A stretch of DNA of 64,000 nt from Pseudomonas fluorescens (GCF_902497775.2 NZ_OZ024668.1:643826-707825); one strand, 5' to 3'. Counted from the stretch's first letter, positions 17,196 through 26,835 are shown. Notes: generated from the sequence alone by a model not told the origin. Translations and numbers: made by a program.

Positions 17196-18359
17196 ATGAG
17201 CAGTACACAATCCAACTTTGACACATTGCAGAAAGAGGCCGAGCTTCTGCCTGGAAGTCTCATTAAGGCATTGGCAGAACGCGATGGCCCCGAAGAAGGG
17301 GGGCTGACGCTGACACACGAGCACATCGTCACCCTCAATCAGTATGCCAACTATACCTTCCAGCTTCCCATTGCCAAGGACGTCGTGATCCGCTGGCTTG
17401 GCTATTCGACCATCGCTGAGCCGGACCTGATGCCGGATAGCATGGTCGATATGCACAAGCAGTTGCACAAACACGGGCGCAGCTGGTCAGTACTTGCGGA
17501 CAACAGCAAGAAACTCGGCTTCGAGTTGGCCGCCAGTGCCAATGGCATCAACACCTCGGGCGAAGACATATTGGTAATCCTTGAAAACAGTCGCGCACTG
17601 GGCACGCACAGGGATGCCTGGGAAACCATCAAGTTCGATAAGCCGCTAAGCCTGGGTGCAGAGGACAGGCGCAGTGTCCTGGACCTGGTTGACTACATGG
17701 AGGTATTGCGCGATGACGTCGACCTTTTCGCTCGGCGTGTGAACGCCGTACGCGAGGAAACCGAACAGTTTCGTGATGTCGCACGTGAACAATTGATTCC
17801 GTTGGTGGCAACGAAAACCCAGGCAATCAAACGCCAGCAGGCAAGTGGTGCGGTGCAGCAACTGCGTGAAGACCTGGCAGAGCTTGATAAAGAGATCGCA
17901 CGCCTTGAAGCCGAGTATGACCGGTATGTCCAGGCGGCACTCAGTGGCCTGTCCGCCGGGCTGCTGGGCGCAGCCATAACCGGTGGTATCTATGGCAGCA
18001 AGGCAGAGAAAGTACGCAAGGAACGTAACAAGCTCCAGAACCAGCGTCGCAGCATAAGCCAGAAGCTCAAGGAGCTGGTCAGGCTGGAGGGGGTGATCGA
18101 AGAGTTGGGCACCCAGATGGGCCAACTGGATACCCGACTCAGGGATGTGGTCACCGCGTCCTCTCACCTGCAATCGGCCTGGCAGCTCATCGGTGTTTAC
18201 ATCGATACCTCGATTGAACACCTCCAGCGTATTGAGTCCAATCAGCAATTATTCAAGTTCGCAATATTTTTCAAACGTTTCATTGGTCAATGGAAAGACA
18301 TTGAAAAGTTTGCCCAGCATATGAATCGCGTGTTTGATGACGCCGCCGCTGCCAAATAA
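17196..18359 (+). CDS. XaxA-like subunit of an alpha-xenorhabdolysin-type binary pore-forming toxin
   Basis: 387 residues, mostly alpha-helical with long heptad stretches (about 155-245 and 270-320) and one strongly hydrophobic segment at 246-266 (SGLSAGLLGAAITGGIYG) in the position of the membrane-inserting part of ClyA-type toxins. It resembles the XaxA component of the Xenorhabdus XaxAB cytotoxin; no signal peptide is seen, as in that family. I used ATG at 17196 (AGGGA 7 bases upstream); ATG at 17178 would add six residues. The next gene, 11 bases downstream, is the XaxB-like partner. Family assignment from memory of XaxA sequence and architecture. Confidence 0.75.
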   Translation: MSSTQSNFDTLQKEAELLPGSLIKALAERDGPEEGGLTLTHEHIVTLNQYANYTFQLPIAKDVVIRWLGYSTIAEPDLMPDSMVDMHKQLHKHGRSWSVLADNSKKLGFELAASANGINTSGEDILVILENSRALGTHRDAWETIKFDKPLSLGAEDRRSVLDLVDYMEVLRDDVDLFARRVNAVREETEQFRDVAREQLIPLVATKTQAIKRQQASGAVQQLREDLAELDKEIARLEAEYDRYVQAALSGLSAGLLGAAITGGIYGSKAEKVRKERNKLQNQRRSISQKLKELVRLEGVIEELGTQMGQLDTRLRDVVTASSHLQSAWQLIGVYIDTSIEHLQRIESNQQLFKFAIFFKRFIGQWKDIEKFAQHMNRVFDDAAAAK

Positions 18360-18370
18360 GGAATTTTTTG

Positions 18371-19381
18371 ATGAATGACAATATCATTGCCATGAGTGCC
18401 GCGCTTAATACGCCAAGTCTGGACAAGATGCTCTTGGTGGTTTCGGCGTACTCAACGTTCTGGGAACAGCGTACCTTTGGCTTTCTGCCGTTGTTGCATG
18501 AATCTGTTGAGCGGCATTACAAAGGCATGCAAAAGTACGTGGAGGGATTGGCGAAGCATGCAGAAGTGCTTGCGGTTACCATCAAGTCATACAAACTTGA
18601 GGTGCTGCTTGATGATCTTCAGCAGGCTCAGGGGGATCCTGAAGAAGAGGAGTTCTTCCTTGAGGAACTGCAGATTTCAAAAAACAAGATCGCCGCAGCA
18701 CTGGATGTTCTGATCTCGGGGACAGTCACCGCGTCCAAGGCGATCGCCAGCATTCCGGTCTATGATGCGAGCCGCGACCAGGCCAGTTATCTTGAATCTT
18801 CGGAGCGCTTGGCCAGTAACCTGGAAAGGCTCAGCAGTACGCTCAGCGGTAAACGCGAAAACCTTGCCGAACTGGAAAAAGCTATCGATGTACTTGATGC
18901 CAATGGTATAGAAAAACTGTTCGAAGGCAAATTACCAACGGTTGAGGAACTCCAGGGGGTGGTCGCCCTCGGGGCAACGCCGGGGGTAGCTGTCGCTGCG
19001 GTCGAGAAGGCAATCGAGGCGCTGGGCAAGCTGATAGAGGGCGTGCAACAAGGAATGCAATATTCGCGACTTCAGGAGCAGCGTCGAGCGCTGCGCACCG
19101 AGGTCAACGAATTGATCACTGAACAACGCGAAACGGAGCAACGCGCAACTCAAGTGACGGCCAACCTGCAGGCACTGTCGGAGTATGCAGTGCTGAGTCC
19201 AAAACGTCTGGAATGGCTGGCTGAAAATCAGCAGATTCGCGTGCAATTAGAAACCGTGGGCAATCAACTGCGCAGAGTGAAGCTGAGCAGTTTTGAGGAG
19301 GGGCAGGCGCTTAATCAGCTGTTGAAAAAACTGATTGTCTATGTCCAGAGCATTGTCGAGCAGTTTCGCCGGGCATTTTAA
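18371..19381 (+). CDS. XaxB-like subunit of the binary pore-forming toxin
   Basis: 336 residues, nearly all helical, with coiled coils around 140-180 and 225-270. A hydrophobic, Gly/Ala/Val-rich stretch at about 184-222 (starting FEGKLPTVEELQGVVALG) is the likely membrane-facing tongue. Start ATG 18371 has AAGGA 8 bases upstream; the frame opens three bases earlier with TTG. In the Xenorhabdus system XaxA and XaxB assemble as heterodimers into one transmembrane pore. The gene sits between two XaxA-like paralogs, which is unusual. No signal peptide is visible. Confidence 0.7.
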   Translation: MNDNIIAMSAALNTPSLDKMLLVVSAYSTFWEQRTFGFLPLLHESVERHYKGMQKYVEGLAKHAEVLAVTIKSYKLEVLLDDLQQAQGDPEEEEFFLEELQISKNKIAAALDVLISGTVTASKAIASIPVYDASRDQASYLESSERLASNLERLSSTLSGKRENLAELEKAIDVLDANGIEKLFEGKLPTVEELQGVVALGATPGVAVAAVEKAIEALGKLIEGVQQGMQYSRLQEQRRALRTEVNELITEQRETEQRATQVTANLQALSEYAVLSPKRLEWLAENQQIRVQLETVGNQLRRVKLSSFEEGQALNQLLKKLIVYVQSIVEQFRRAF

Positions 19382-19420
19382 TTGCCATGAGCGCGGAGAC
19401 AGACTGCGCAGGGAAGTTCC

Positions 19421-20416
19421 ATGATGAAAACACCTGTCATTTCAGAACGCGTCTGGCAACAACAAGCTACAGGCCTTCCGGGCGATTTGCTCAAGGCATT
19501 GAAGTCTGGTCTGGATAGCGGCGCACTTAGTTTGACGCCAGCCCATATCACCGGCCTCAACGAATATGTAAGGTACGCAAGAGGTTTGCCGGCCTCCCCG
19601 GCAGGGATGTCCTCCTGGTTAGGTTCAGGCGGTGGAATAATTGGTACGCTGCTCGCCAATGCGGTATTTTCCGCGAACCCTGAGCTCAACAACAACGCAA
19701 TGATGGCATTTTTTCGTCAAGTGAAAGGGCATGCCAGCAGTTGGGAAGTGTTGTTTGAGAAGAACCTGCAGCTGACACAGGTATTGGCCGTAGCCGCCGA
19801 CAATACAAATCGTTCAGGGTCCTTGATTCTCGACGTCTGTGATCAAATCAAGGCGTTGGGCGGTCGACGCGAAGCCTGGGATACGCTTCAGGACGGTCAG
19901 TGGGGGCCGCTCAGCCCGGCAGAGCGGGAGGTACTATCGTCCTTGCCCAGCCAGATGAATGCGCTCAAGGAACAACTGAACACCTACTCTCGGCAGGTCG
20001 AGCGTGTGCGCATCGAGGGTGCCTGGTTTCGCGACGAGACACGCGAGCAGGTGATTCCAGTCACTAACAGAAAGCTTCAGGAGGTGGAGAAACTCATAGC
20101 ACCCGTGAGCCGAGATATCAGTCCCAAGACGATAGCCATTCTGGGTTTGCAATCGCGTTTTCTGGACTTGTCAAAACAACTGCAAACGATGGAAAAACTG
20201 CTCCGCGATGTGTTGACCGGTTCTTCGCATGTTCATTCTGCCTGGCAAAGCCTGACCGCTTACATCGATGCGTCGGCTGGACAGCTTGAGCAGATTACGA
20301 CAGGCCAGCAGTTGGCTCGATTCGTGATTTACTTTGGCAGGTTTCTGGGGTTGTGGAAGACCATCGAGCAAAGCGCGTTGCAGATGAATCGCACGCTGGC
20401 CCAGTATCGGCCCTGA
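19421..20416 (+). CDS. Shortened XaxA paralog lacking the central hydrophobic segment
   Basis: 331 residues clearly homologous to the first gene of the cassette over both ends. LPGDLLKALKSG parallels LPGSLIKALAER, SWLGSG parallels RWLGYS, DETREQVIPVT parallels DVAREQLIPLV, and LRDVLTGSSHVHSAWQSLTA parallels LRDVVTASSHLQSAWQLIGV. Between the last two blocks it has 46 residues where the first subunit has about 110, so the coiled coil and hydrophobic segment (246-266 there) are missing. Instead it has a new apolar stretch near residues 65-84 (LGSGGGIIGTLLANAVF). RBS CAGGGA lies 7 bases upstream. Possible roles: third pore subunit, chaperone, or self-protection factor; none is proven. Confidence 0.72.
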   Translation: MMKTPVISERVWQQQATGLPGDLLKALKSGLDSGALSLTPAHITGLNEYVRYARGLPASPAGMSSWLGSGGGIIGTLLANAVFSANPELNNNAMMAFFRQVKGHASSWEVLFEKNLQLTQVLAVAADNTNRSGSLILDVCDQIKALGGRREAWDTLQDGQWGPLSPAEREVLSSLPSQMNALKEQLNTYSRQVERVRIEGAWFRDETREQVIPVTNRKLQEVEKLIAPVSRDISPKTIAILGLQSRFLDLSKQLQTMEKLLRDVLTGSSHVHSAWQSLTAYIDASAGQLEQITTGQQLARFVIYFGRFLGLWKTIEQSALQMNRTLAQYRP

Positions 20417-20438
20417 GTGCCTTCACCGCTACCATTCC

Positions 20439-20473
20439 AGGCAGGCGCGGCCTTTCAAAGGCCGCGTCTGCCT
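20439..20473. terminator. Long hairpin between the toxin cassette and lon
   Basis: A 16-base-pair stem with one G-T wobble, arms starting AGGCAGGCGCGGCCTT (20439) and ending at 20473, and a TCA loop. It separates the convergent toxin cassette and lon genes. The T-content behind it is modest (GTTCTCTT), so termination strength is uncertain. Confidence 0.65.
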
Positions 20474-20479
20474 GTTCTC

Positions 20480-22903
20480 TTAGTTGAACAACACCTTGGC
20501 CACATCACCGAAACGCTTGGCGAAATGCACGCTCAGCCCCTCCTTGAGGTAATCCGGCAATTCCTCGAAATCACCGCGGTTAGCTTCCGGCAGGATCAGT
20601 TCGAAGATTTTCTGCCGCCGCGCCGCAATCACCTTTTCCCGCACCCCACCAATGGGCAGAACCTTGCCGGTCAGGGTCAGTTCGCCGGTCATGGCCACGC
20701 CCTTCTTCGGCGCCTGGTCGCGCGCCAGCGACAGCAGGGCACTGGCCATGGTCACCCCGGCGCTGGGGCCGTCCTTGGGCGTGGCGCCTTCGGGCACATG
20801 CAGGTGGATGAAGGCTTCGTTGAAGTAGCTTGGATCACCACCGTACTGCTTGAGATTGGCACTGACGTAGCTGTAGGCGATCTCAGCGGACTCTTTCATT
20901 ACCTCACCCAGCTGACCGGTGAGCTTGAAACCGCGGTTGAGGGTGTGGATGCGCGTCGCCTCGATCGGCAAAGTGGCGCCGCCCATGCTGGTCCAGGCAA
21001 GGCCGGTGATCACGCCTTTACCGGACAGCACCTGTTCGCTGCGAAATACCGGCATGCCCAGTGATGCTTCGAGGTCCTTGGGGCCGATCTTGATCTTTTT
21101 CTCCGGGTCGTCGAGCAGTTGCACCACCGCCTTGCGTACCAGTTTGCCCAGCTGCTTTTCCAGCTGGCGGACACCGGCTTCGCGGGCATAGCCCTCGATC
21201 ACCGTGCGCAGGGCGCTGTCGCTGATACTCAGGCTGGTCTTGGCCACCCCGGCTTTTTGCAGCTGTTTGGGCCACAGGTGGCGCTTGGCGATGGCCAGTT
21301 TTTCTTCGGTGATATAGCCGGACAGGCGAATCACTTCCATGCGGTCGAGCAACGGTCCGGGGATCGAGTCCAGGGTGTTGGCGGTGCACACGAACAGCAC
21401 CTTGGACAGGTCCAGGCGCAGGTCCAGGTAGTGGTCGAGGAAGTCGACGTTCTGCTCCGGGTCGAGGGTTTCCAGCAGTGCCGAGGCCGGATCGCCCTGG
21501 TAGCTCTGGCCCATCTTGTCGATCTCGTCGAGCATGATGACCGGGTTCATCACCTCGACGTCCTTGAGGGCCTGCACCAGCTTGCCCGGCTGGGCGCCGA
21601 TGTAGGTGCGGCGGTGGCCCTTGATCTCGGCCTCGTCGCGCATGCCGCCGACGCTGAAACGGTAGAACGGCCGGCCCAGGGACTCGGCGATGGACTTGCC
21701 GATGCTGGTCTTGCCGACGCCTGGAGGGCCCACCAACAGTACGATGGAGCCGCTGATCTCGCCTTTGTAGGCACCGACGGCGAGGAATTCGAGGATGCGT
21801 TCCTTGATGTCATCAAGGCCGGCGTGATGCTGGTCGAGCACCTTGCGCGCGTGCTTGAGGTCGAGCTTGTCCTTGCCGTAGACGCCCCAGGGCAGGGCGG
21901 TGGCCCAGTCCAGGTAGTTGCGGGTCACGGCGTACTCGGGCGAGCCGGTTTCGAGGATCGACAACTTGCCCAGTTCTTCGTCGATACGCTTTTGCGCAGC
22001 AGCGGGCAGGGTCTTGCCTTGCAGGCGCTGCTCGAACTGTTCGATGTCGGCGCTGCGGTCGTCCTTGGTCAAACCCAGCTCCTGCTGGATGACCTTGAGC
22101 TGCTCCTTGAGGAAGAACTCGCGCTGGTGCTCGCCGATCTGCCGGTTCACTTCGGCAGAGATCTCGTTCTGCAGGTGAGCGACTTCGACTTCCTTGCGCA
22201 GCATCGGCAGGACCTTTTCCATGCGTTTGAGCATGGGCACGCAGTCGAGCACTTCCTGCAATTGGTTGCCGGTGGCCGAGGTCAGTGCGGCGGCAAAGTC
22301 GGTCAAGGGCGACGGATCGTTGGGGCTGAAGCGGTTGAGGTAGTTCTTCAGCTCTTCGCTGTACAGCGGGTTGAGCGGCAGCAGCTCCTTGATCGCGTTG
22401 ATCAGGGCCATGCCATAGGCCTTGACCTCGTCGGTCGGCTCGCTGGGCTGATGCGGGTATTCGACTTCGACCAGGTAGGGCGGGCGATGGTGCTTGAGCC
22501 AGGTACGGATGCGTACCCGGGTCAGGCCCTGGGCGACGAACTGCAATTTGCCGTTTTCGCGACTGGCGTGGTGAACCTTGACCAGTGTGCCGTATAGCGG
22601 CAGGGCCGAGGTGTCGAAATGACGGTGGTCTTCTGGCGGCGCGTCCATGAAGAACAGGGCCAGGGAGTGGTGCGGGGTCTTGGCGACCAGATCCAGGGTT
22701 TCGGCCCAGGGTTCTTCGTTGACGATCACCGGCAACACTTGCGCGGGGAAGAACGGGCGATTGTGGATCGGGATGATATAGACCTTGTCCGGCAGCTGTT
22801 GGCCCGGCAAGGCAAGGTTATGGCCGCTGTGTTCGGAGGTTTCGAGATGCTCGACTTCGGCATCTTCCTCGGGATGTTCCGGTAGATCCTGCTGATCGCT
22901 CAT
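20480..22903 (-). CDS. lon: Second Lon-type ATP-dependent protease (AsrA-like)
   Basis: 807 residues: N-terminal substrate domain (about 45-250), AAA+ domain with Walker A GPPGVGKTS and Walker B VIMLDEIDK, and C-terminal serine protease domain with the catalytic serine in PKDGPSAGVTMASAL and the lysine in LPIGGVREKVIAARR. Pseudomonas carries the canonical lon next to clpX/hupB and this second copy beside gcd or in the lepA neighbourhood; the P. aeruginosa equivalent, AsrA, is tied to the aminoglycoside/heat-shock response. Start ATG 22903 has AGGTG upstream; the frame opens earlier at a TTG. Degrades misfolded and regulatory proteins in the cytoplasm. Confidence 0.93.
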   Translation of the reverse strand: MSDQQDLPEHPEEDAEVEHLETSEHSGHNLALPGQQLPDKVYIIPIHNRPFFPAQVLPVIVNEEPWAETLDLVAKTPHHSLALFFMDAPPEDHRHFDTSALPLYGTLVKVHHASRENGKLQFVAQGLTRVRIRTWLKHHRPPYLVEVEYPHQPSEPTDEVKAYGMALINAIKELLPLNPLYSEELKNYLNRFSPNDPSPLTDFAAALTSATGNQLQEVLDCVPMLKRMEKVLPMLRKEVEVAHLQNEISAEVNRQIGEHQREFFLKEQLKVIQQELGLTKDDRSADIEQFEQRLQGKTLPAAAQKRIDEELGKLSILETGSPEYAVTRNYLDWATALPWGVYGKDKLDLKHARKVLDQHHAGLDDIKERILEFLAVGAYKGEISGSIVLLVGPPGVGKTSIGKSIAESLGRPFYRFSVGGMRDEAEIKGHRRTYIGAQPGKLVQALKDVEVMNPVIMLDEIDKMGQSYQGDPASALLETLDPEQNVDFLDHYLDLRLDLSKVLFVCTANTLDSIPGPLLDRMEVIRLSGYITEEKLAIAKRHLWPKQLQKAGVAKTSLSISDSALRTVIEGYAREAGVRQLEKQLGKLVRKAVVQLLDDPEKKIKIGPKDLEASLGMPVFRSEQVLSGKGVITGLAWTSMGGATLPIEATRIHTLNRGFKLTGQLGEVMKESAEIAYSYVSANLKQYGGDPSYFNEAFIHLHVPEGATPKDGPSAGVTMASALLSLARDQAPKKGVAMTGELTLTGKVLPIGGVREKVIAARRQKIFELILPEANRGDFEELPDYLKEGLSVHFAKRFGDVAKVLFN

Positions 22904-22956
22904 GGCGCACCTGTTCAATGACTATGGTGCTTAGATGGGGCGGGTGGAGGAAAGAT

Positions 22957-23030
22957 TCAAGCGTCAAGCGTCAAGCTACAAGCCGCAAGTGAGGAGCGGT
23001 GCTTGCAGCTTGAGGCTTGCAGCTAGCAGC
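22957..23030. repeat. Short-unit direct and inverted repeat after gcd
   Basis: Three direct copies beginning TCAAGCG/TCAAGCT at 22957-22976 run into CAAGCCGCAAG (22979-22989), which is inverted at 23002-23012 as CTTGCAGCTTG; more CTTGCAGCT units follow to 23030. This CAAGCTGCAAG-type palindromic repeat is common in Pseudomonas intergenic regions. It follows the gcd stop and precedes the lon start. Confidence 0.7.
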
Positions 23031-23036
23031 TAAGGT

Positions 23037-25445
23037 CTACTCAGCCAATTTGTAAGCGATTACGTAATCGCCCATTTTGGTACCCAGCGAGCCGTGACCA
23101 CCGGCGGTCACCAGCACGTACTGCTTGCCGTCCTTGCCGGTGTAGGTCATCGGCGTGGCCTGGCCACCGGCCGGCAGGCGCGATTTCCACAGCTCTTTGC
23201 CGGTGTTGGTGTCATAGGCACGCAGGTACTGGTCCAGGGTGCCACTGAGGAAGCCCAGGCCGCCTGCGGTGACGATCGAGCCACCCATGCTAGGCACACC
23301 AATCGGCAGGCCGATCGGAACCGGCGAGCTGTCGCGGCTGGTGCCGTTCTTGTGCTTCCACACCACTTGGTTGGTGGTCAGGTCGATACCGGCCACGTAG
23401 CCCCAGGCTGGCGCCTGGCACGGTACGCCCAGAGGCGACATGAACGGGTGCATGATCACCGCGTAAGGCGCGCCGGTGTTCGGCTGTACGCCGCTGGTTT
23501 CACTCTCGCGCTTGCTGCCGGCGGCCACTTCGGCGCGCGGTACCATCTTCGACACGAAGGCCATGTAGTTAGGGCTGGTGAACAGCAACTGACGGACCGG
23601 GTCAACCGAGACGCTGCCCCAGTTGAACACACCGACGTTGCCCGGGTAGATCAGGCTGCCCTGCACCGATGGCGGGGTGTACTGGCCTTCGTAGCGCAGT
23701 TCGCGGAACTGGATGCGGCAGAGCATCTGGTCGAACGGGCTGGCACCCCACATGGCCTGTTCGGTCAGGTCCGGGCCGAGCAGGTTGAGGTCCGAACGGG
23801 CCTGGGTCGGCGCGGTGTGGTCGCCTTCGACTGCACCTTGCGGCACCGGGATCTCGCGGATCGGCACGATCGGCGTGCCGTCGCGACGGTCGAGCACGTA
23901 CAGGCTGCCCTGTTTGGTCGGGGCGATCAGCGCAGGTTTGACGCCGTCGGCGGTTTTCAGGTCCAGCAGGGTCGGCTGGCTGCCGACGTCCATGTCCCAC
24001 AGGTCGTGGTGGGTGAACTGGTAGTTCCAGCGTACCTTGCCATTGGCAAGGTCGAGGGCGACGATACCGGCGCTGTACTTCTCGGCGCCCGGGGTGCGGT
24101 CAGCGCCCCACTGGTCCGGAGTCTGGTTGCCCAGCGGCAGGAAGACCATGCCCAGTTTCTCGTCGACACTGGCCAGCGACCACATGTTCGCCGAGTTGCG
24201 GCTGTAAGTCTTGCCCGGGGCCAGCGGCGCGGTGTCGTCCGGGTTGTTGCTGTCCCAGTTCCACACCAGGCGGCCGTCGTGCACGTCGTAGGCGCGGATT
24301 ACGCCGGACGGCTCGTTGGTCGACTCGTTGTCGGTGACATGGCCGCCGATGATCACCAGGTCGCGGGTGATCGCAGCAGGGGAGGTGGAGTAGTAACCGC
24401 CGGCGGTGAACGGGCCGATGCCGGTGGTCAGGTCGATCACACCCTGGTTGCCGAAACCTTCACAGACCTTGCCGGTGTCGGCGTTCAGGGCGATCAGGCG
24501 GGCGTCGGCGGTCGGCAGGTAGAGGCGGCGCGGGCAGGCGACGGCAACGGCCTGGCCGGCGTCGCTGATTTTCGGTGCCGGGCTGCCGTCAACATTGACG
24601 TAGTTGTTCTCGTCGTAATACGACACGCCACGGCAGGTCATGTGGGCGAAGCCCTTGAAGCCCACTGGGCTCTTGATCTGCGGGTCGAAACGCCAGATTT
24701 GTGCACCGGTGTCCGGGTCCAGGGCCAGCACCTTGCTGTGGGCGGTGCAGGCATACAGCTTGCCGTTGACCTTCAGCGGGGTGTTCTGGTTGGTCAGCTC
24801 GACCGGATCGTTGTCGGTCGGCAGGTCACCGGTACGGATACGCCAGGCTTCCTGCAGCTTGTGCACGTTCTGCGGGGTGATCTGGCGCAGCGGCGAGTAG
24901 CGGTCGCCGAATTCGGTGCGGCCATAGGCCTGCCACTCGCCATCCGGCATCTGCGGCGCAGTGCTGCTCATCTCGGCGCTTTCGCGGCCCAGCTCGCCCT
25001 TGATTTCACCCGGGTGAGTGAACTGGCTGGCCACTGCAGTGGCGCCCGACAGCACCACCGCCAGGCTCAGCAGGCCGGTGTTGACCTTGGACGGGTTGCC
25101 CAGCAGCGGGCGGCGCGCCCACGGCAGCAGCAACACCACACCCAGGGCGAACCACAGGGCCAGGCGCGGCACCAGTTGCCACCAGTCCAGGCCCACTTCC
25201 CACAAGGCCCACAGGGTGCTGCCCAGCAGCACCAGGCCATACAGGCCCAGGGCGTTGCGGCGCAGGGCCAGCAACAGGATGCCGGACAGAGCGAAGCCGA
25301 TACCGGCGATCAGGTAATACAGCGAACCGCCCAACTGGCTCAGTTTGATACCGCCAGCCAGCAGGGCCAGGCCCATCAGCAACAACAGCACACCGATCAG
25401 TCGCGGCAGCCAGCGGGTTCTACTCAAGGCACCATCAGTGCTCAT
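23037..25445 (-). CDS. gcd: PQQ-dependent membrane glucose dehydrogenase
   Basis: Oxidises glucose to gluconate in the periplasm and passes electrons to ubiquinone, the first step of the direct oxidative pathway that dominates glucose use in P. putida. The 802 residues contain five N-terminal membrane segments within about residues 12-145, followed by an eight-bladed PQQ propeller with tryptophan-docking repeats (for example LALDPDTGAQIWRFDP and LYVLDRRDGTPIVPI). The near-C-terminal segment PVPIGLPIGVPSMGGSIVTA is family-typical. The start is 30 bases downstream of oprB with GGAG upstream, so the two are probably co-transcribed. PQQ must be supplied from genes elsewhere. Confidence 0.96.
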   Translation of the reverse strand: MSTDGALSRTRWLPRLIGVLLLLMGLALLAGGIKLSQLGGSLYYLIAGIGFALSGILLLALRRNALGLYGLVLLGSTLWALWEVGLDWWQLVPRLALWFALGVVLLLPWARRPLLGNPSKVNTGLLSLAVVLSGATAVASQFTHPGEIKGELGRESAEMSSTAPQMPDGEWQAYGRTEFGDRYSPLRQITPQNVHKLQEAWRIRTGDLPTDNDPVELTNQNTPLKVNGKLYACTAHSKVLALDPDTGAQIWRFDPQIKSPVGFKGFAHMTCRGVSYYDENNYVNVDGSPAPKISDAGQAVAVACPRRLYLPTADARLIALNADTGKVCEGFGNQGVIDLTTGIGPFTAGGYYSTSPAAITRDLVIIGGHVTDNESTNEPSGVIRAYDVHDGRLVWNWDSNNPDDTAPLAPGKTYSRNSANMWSLASVDEKLGMVFLPLGNQTPDQWGADRTPGAEKYSAGIVALDLANGKVRWNYQFTHHDLWDMDVGSQPTLLDLKTADGVKPALIAPTKQGSLYVLDRRDGTPIVPIREIPVPQGAVEGDHTAPTQARSDLNLLGPDLTEQAMWGASPFDQMLCRIQFRELRYEGQYTPPSVQGSLIYPGNVGVFNWGSVSVDPVRQLLFTSPNYMAFVSKMVPRAEVAAGSKRESETSGVQPNTGAPYAVIMHPFMSPLGVPCQAPAWGYVAGIDLTTNQVVWKHKNGTSRDSSPVPIGLPIGVPSMGGSIVTAGGLGFLSGTLDQYLRAYDTNTGKELWKSRLPAGGQATPMTYTGKDGKQYVLVTAGGHGSLGTKMGDYVIAYKLAE

Positions 25446-25475
25446 CGTGTGTTCTCCGTTAGGTGAAAAGGGTGG

Positions 25476-26834
25476 TTAGAAACTGCTCTGGATCTTGATC
25501 CCGCCGATCAGCGCGTCATCGACCTGGCTCACGCCACCGGGGTGGCGGATGTACTGCAGGTTCGGGCGCACGGTCAGCCAGTCGGCCAGGTGGATGCCGT
25601 AATACAGCTCGGCGCTGTATTCGGTGTCCTGGATCGGACGGAACAGGGGATCGTTGTAGTCGCTGACACCGCGGGCCTGATTGATGGCCTGGGCGTTCTT
25701 GCGGTAGGCAGGGTTGACGTGCACGCGTGCCAGGGCGAAACCGATGTCGTCCTTGGCGCGGGCATCGAAGGGCCCCTTGTACACCACACCTGCCTGAACA
25801 TAGTTGTCGATGGCATTGGTCTTCTTGTCGTGCAGCGTGGCGTTGGCGAATACGCTCAAACCACGCGAATGGTCAGATGCCAGCGACGTCACCTGTTGCT
25901 GGGCACCGAGCCAGAAACCGTGCTTGCTCGAACTGCTGCGGTAAGCCTGGCCGCTCAGTGCTGCCGGTTGTTCGTTGCTGTCCTTGTAGACATCGCTTGC
26001 CTTGGCATTACTGTAGTAGTAACCGGCGCGATATTCCCCTTTCAGGCCATTGACCGCCGGGCTCCACACCAGTTCGACCGGAATCACCGCACCCTGGGTG
26101 CCGCTGCCGCTGAGCTTGAAGCCGTTGCCGCGATCGAGGTTGGAGGGGTTCTGTTCATAGGCGCCGATCTGCGCGTACAGCTCGGGGGTCAGGTTGTACT
26201 TGACCCGCAGGGCCCACTGGCTGACCGGCCAGTTGTACCAGATGTCCCCGACCCAGTTGCCGACCTGCGAGCCACAGAACGCCAGGTTCTGGAAGTCGCA
26301 AGGGAAGCTGTTGAAGTCTTCGCCCTGGCCGAAGCGGCCGAATTTCACATCCAGCGCGCCGTCGAAGTACTTCTGCTTGATCCACATCTGGGTCAGCCGC
26401 CAGGTCTGGCCGCGGCCCCAGACTTCCTGGGCAGAAGTAAAGCCACCGACGCGCGGGTCATTGATGCGGTCGTTGCTGATGTTGTTGCCGTGACGCTCGG
26501 TGACCGTCAGCTGGAACTCGGCATCGTGCCAGCCAAGGATCTTCTGCAGGTCCAGGTGGGTGCCGAGGGCGAACTGGTCGCTGTAGCGCGCGGTCTTGTC
26601 GTCGTCATAGCCGCCGTGCAGGTTGGCGCCCATCTCGCCGGTGTAGCCGAGGGTGAAGTCGTAGCCGCGTTCAGCCAGCTCCGTGCGGGTGCCGCCCCAA
26701 TCGCCAAGCATCCATGGCGAGTCGCTGGCGAACATCGCCGCGGCCTGGGCGCTAGGCGCGAGGCTGGCGATGGCCAGACCCGAAAGCAGTGTCCGGGTGG
26801 TGGGGGAAAAGCGGAAACGATCGTTCTGAGGCAT
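25476..26834 (-). CDS. oprB: Carbohydrate-selective porin OprB
   Basis: Outer-membrane porin for glucose and other sugars. A signal peptide ends near residue 32 (LASLAPSAQA). The mature protein begins with the OprB pattern SPWMLGDWGGTRTELAERGYDFTLGYTGEMGANLHGG and ends with a C-terminal Phe (IKIQSSF), typical for barrel assembly. 452 residues. It precedes gcd, fitting uptake of glucose into the periplasm for oxidation. The start codon is unusual in having no good ribosome binding site; a perfect 14-base palindrome (26836-26849) sits directly before the ATG instead. Confidence 0.94.
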   Translation of the reverse strand: MPQNDRFRFSPTTRTLLSGLAIASLAPSAQAAAMFASDSPWMLGDWGGTRTELAERGYDFTLGYTGEMGANLHGGYDDDKTARYSDQFALGTHLDLQKILGWHDAEFQLTVTERHGNNISNDRINDPRVGGFTSAQEVWGRGQTWRLTQMWIKQKYFDGALDVKFGRFGQGEDFNSFPCDFQNLAFCGSQVGNWVGDIWYNWPVSQWALRVKYNLTPELYAQIGAYEQNPSNLDRGNGFKLSGSGTQGAVIPVELVWSPAVNGLKGEYRAGYYYSNAKASDVYKDSNEQPAALSGQAYRSSSSKHGFWLGAQQQVTSLASDHSRGLSVFANATLHDKKTNAIDNYVQAGVVYKGPFDARAKDDIGFALARVHVNPAYRKNAQAINQARGVSDYNDPLFRPIQDTEYSAELYYGIHLADWLTVRPNLQYIRHPGGVSQVDDALIGGIKIQSSF

Positions 26835-26835
26835 G

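Noticed and set aside
23094..25466. A 790-codon open frame on the plus strand opposite gcd
   Set aside because: It mirrors a clearly real gcd gene in a GC-rich genome; its translation is repetitive in Gln, His, Arg and Val and shows no domain.
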